From assembly GCA_041671765.1 (NCBI GenBank), contig JBAZAX010000001.1, forward strand, positions 29,211 to 93,210: a stretch of 64,000 bases of DNA, in the 5' to 3' direction. The stretch comes from JBAZAX01 sp041671765 (GTDB taxonomy: Bacteria; Babelota; Babeliae; Babelales; RVW-14). Shown here piece after piece: positions 62,008 through 64,000 of the stretch (its first letter is position 1; each line of letters opens with the position of its first letter). Below the pieces are notes generated by a model that made no database searches, had not been told where the DNA came from, and was given only the letters and a program-made list of their open reading frames with translations. A program made the translations under genes and the position numbers.

Positions 62008-64000
62008 ATGAAAAAATTTAAAAAAATAATAACTGTTTTTTACACCGGTTTATTTTTACTATTCATTAACTTAAAATCAGACATTATTTTTGATAATTTA
62101 ACATCAACATTTCACGCACAAAATTCTAACTCACAAATATATTTTAACTATTCGGCAACAACATCTCTTTCATCAAATTTTAAAAATGGATTTAAAATTC
62201 CTGCCGGTAAAACAATATTATTTAATACAACGCTTCCGGTATCAGGACTACTTGATCTTTCAGGAACTTTAAGTTTGTATAGTGATCTTTATCTTGATAC
62301 TGGCTTAATATATTCAGGGATTGGACGAATTTCTGGCAATAGTCATGCTGTGCATCTTGGCGGAAAGTTCACAATTCCAAATTCAAACTTCATACACATC
62401 GGCTCAGATACAATTATCGAAGGACATGGCAATGCGATAAATCTTTCCGACAATGCTGAAATTCTTATTGATGATAATGTAACTTTGACGCTCAGAAATA
62501 TTGTTATTAACAACTCAAAAAACGGTGTTGGCAACCCTGCAATCAAGCTTACATCAAACAGAAGTAAACTTGCACTTGATAACGCGGTTTTAAATATGGC
62601 AAATGATTTTTATGTCGATCGTGGCCAACTTTTTATTCATAATGACGTCAGCTTTTCCGGAACAAATGCCCTTGTTTATCGCTCAACAGTACCTAGTTAT
62701 ATAACTTCTAAATCAACGCTAAATTTTGATATTAACTCTATTTTTGATTTTAGACCTTCAACAACCGGCATGCCTAGTTTATTGGCAAAAGATCTATTGT
62801 TTATGCAAGATGCAACCTCCCAACTTTATCTTAATGGTTCTACACTCAAAACAACCATGACCGGAATGCGTCTGACCAAGGGCCAAATTATTTTTGATAA
62901 CAGAGTATCTTTCACTAGCGCTGCTCAACTACAATTAAAAGGCATGGGCAGCTGGATTTACGTAAATAATGGTTTTTCTGTATATTCGCTAAAATTTAGT
63001 CCTGATGGACGATATATTGCCGCTGGCTATGATTATTCAACATCCGGATATGACATTTATATTTATGACTTATCTTTAAATTCTATAGCATTTGCAAATT
63101 ACGGAGCTCAAATAACGTCAATTGATTGGAGCCCTGATGGGCGATATCTTGCTGTCGGTGGATTTCCAGCAAGTGGATATGAACTTAAAATTTACAGTTT
63201 TGACGGCTCATCTTTAACACTCATAATCTCGAAAGATTTGGGTTCTGATGTAAATGTTCGCACACGTTCGGTAAATTGGAGTCCTGATGGCAAATATCTC
63301 TCAGTTGGTGGAGTATATATGAACTCAGGCAAAGAAGTTGAAATTTATCGTTTCAACGGATCTTCTTTAACGCTCGTAGCATCACAGGATAGTCAGACGG
63401 GGGCAAACCCAATAATGTCTACAAGCTGGAGTCCCGATAGTCGATATATTGCTACCGGTGAATATTATTCTGCCGGGGGGACCAAACTTCGAATATATAG
63501 TTTCAATGGATCATCTTTATCCCTTGTAGCCGAAACGGGCAGTTTTTATTACATAAGGTCTATAGACTGGAGCCATGATGGCCGATATCTTGCTATTGCA
63601 TGTATCCCATCATCTGGAGAACTTAACATTTATCATTTTAATGGTTCATCTTTGGCATTGATAACATCACAAGCTTACGGAGACTGGCCATATTCAGTAA
63701 ACTGGAGCCCTGATAACCGTTATGTTGTCCTTGGTGGCGCAGATCTATATACAGGACACATACAAGTAGAAATTTATAATTTTAATGGCACATCTTTGTC
63801 CATTACAACATCTCAAAGATATGGACCTGAAGCAGAAGCATTTGTATATTCCGTTAACTTTAGCCAGGATGGAGAATATTTAGCTGTCGGAGGATCAACA
63901 CCACTCGATTCCGGACATGGCGAAATTGAAGTTTATACTTTGCAATACGGCTCAGAAACTGATGTCCAATCCATCTCAAACTCATTTGTATTTGGCAACT
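62008..64000 (+). CDS. Beta-helix/propeller protein, copy 6, cut by window end
   Basis: ATG 62008 with AGAGAG upstream opens a frame that continues to the last base (664 codons visible). Type B N-terminus (GLLDLSGTLSLYSDLYLD) but type i middle (IFDFRPSTTGMPSLLAKDLL), otherwise seen in copy 1: a mosaic. Seven motifs (KFSPDGRYIAAG to NFSQDGEYLAVGG) are present. The window ends inside the tail (SNSFVFGN), so only about 30 residues are missing. Confidence 0.8.
   Translation, partial: MKKFKKIITVFYTGLFLLFINLKSDIIFDNLTSTFHAQNSNSQIYFNYSATTSLSSNFKNGFKIPAGKTILFNTTLPVSGLLDLSGTLSLYSDLYLDTGLIYSGIGRISGNSHAVHLGGKFTIPNSNFIHIGSDTIIEGHGNAINLSDNAEILIDDNVTLTLRNIVINNSKNGVGNPAIKLTSNRSKLALDNAVLNMANDFYVDRGQLFIHNDVSFSGTNALVYRSTVPSYITSKSTLNFDINSIFDFRPSTTGMPSLLAKDLLFMQDATSQLYLNGSTLKTTMTGMRLTKGQIIFDNRVSFTSAAQLQLKGMGSWIYVNNGFSVYSLKFSPDGRYIAAGYDYSTSGYDIYIYDLSLNSIAFANYGAQITSIDWSPDGRYLAVGGFPASGYELKIYSFDGSSLTLIISKDLGSDVNVRTRSVNWSPDGKYLSVGGVYMNSGKEVEIYRFNGSSLTLVASQDSQTGANPIMSTSWSPDSRYIATGEYYSAGGTKLRIYSFNGSSLSLVAETGSFYYIRSIDWSHDGRYLAIACIPSSGELNIYHFNGSSLALITSQAYGDWPYSVNWSPDNRYVVLGGADLYTGHIQVEIYNFNGTSLSITTSQRYGPEAEAFVYSVNFSQDGEYLAVGGSTPLDSGHGEIEVYTLQYGSETDVQSISNSFVFGN

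Noticed and set aside
51255..64000. CRISPR or simple-sequence repeat array
   Set aside because: The repeats are coding, irregular in DNA and about 40-50 codons apart; no short identical repeats with unique spacers are seen anywhere in the window.

Overview
Organism. The window is AT-rich bacterial DNA read with the standard code. It mixes housekeeping genes (mraY, pheS, galU, folC-like, trxB, rpsT, rpmB, ftsH, prfB, tilS) with traits of an intracellular or protist-associated bacterium: a secreted RING-H2/ankyrin protein, a DUF2608-like protein, many signal-peptide proteins without recognisable relatives, and large families of secreted beta-propeller proteins. My best guess is Candidatus Dependentiae (TM6/Babeliae). 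This is inferred from gene style; there is no rRNA in the window to test it.

Layout. Positions 1 to about 26,940 are accessory. They hold a RecT-like recombinase with a helix-hairpin-helix partner (3.5-4.4 kb), an arsenic operon arsR-thioredoxin-permease-arsM (6.3-8.8 kb), and a replication/mobility block (9.8-18.8 kb). That block has an unknown 389-aa protein behind three AATGTAGC repeats, a SpoVG-like gene, a TOPRIM/DUF3987 primase-helicase, an origin-like region with 13 GTTGAA/TTCAAC hexamers around an AT tract, and an opposing operon of helicase, HGG-motif and zinc-ribbon genes. Next come the RING/ankyrin gene, a group of small membrane proteins, a fibre-like/beta-propeller protein with decayed duplicate fragments on both sides, and a large serine recombinase whose 3' end runs into tRNA-Asn. 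The stretch looks like an integrated element, or several, bounded on the right by tRNA-Asn. I could not find the left boundary.

Positions 26,943 to about 51,030 are chromosomal core: tRNA-Asn, tRNA-Val, two large exported proteins of unknown function, mraY, pheS, galU, a folC-like ligase, an NrnA-like phosphoesterase, a split phosphotransferase-like gene, trxB, a hydrolase, two HIT proteins around tRNA-Leu, an ftsH-rpmB-rpsT-VOC run, an M48 peptidase, prfB-tilS and a TonB-like protein. GC-rich palindromic elements have invaded this part: one lies in frame inside tilS and one is a MITE-like unit just after it.

Positions 51,255 to 64,000 hold six tandem paralogues (the last cut by the window end). 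Each has a signal peptide, a repetitive beta-rich region, seven W-S-P-D-G-type motifs (a predicted seven-bladed propeller) and a conserved C-terminal tail. Segments are shuffled between copies, which suggests an antigenically variable or modular surface system. The fibre-like protein at 22.7-24.9 kb carries the same seven-motif module on a different scaffold.
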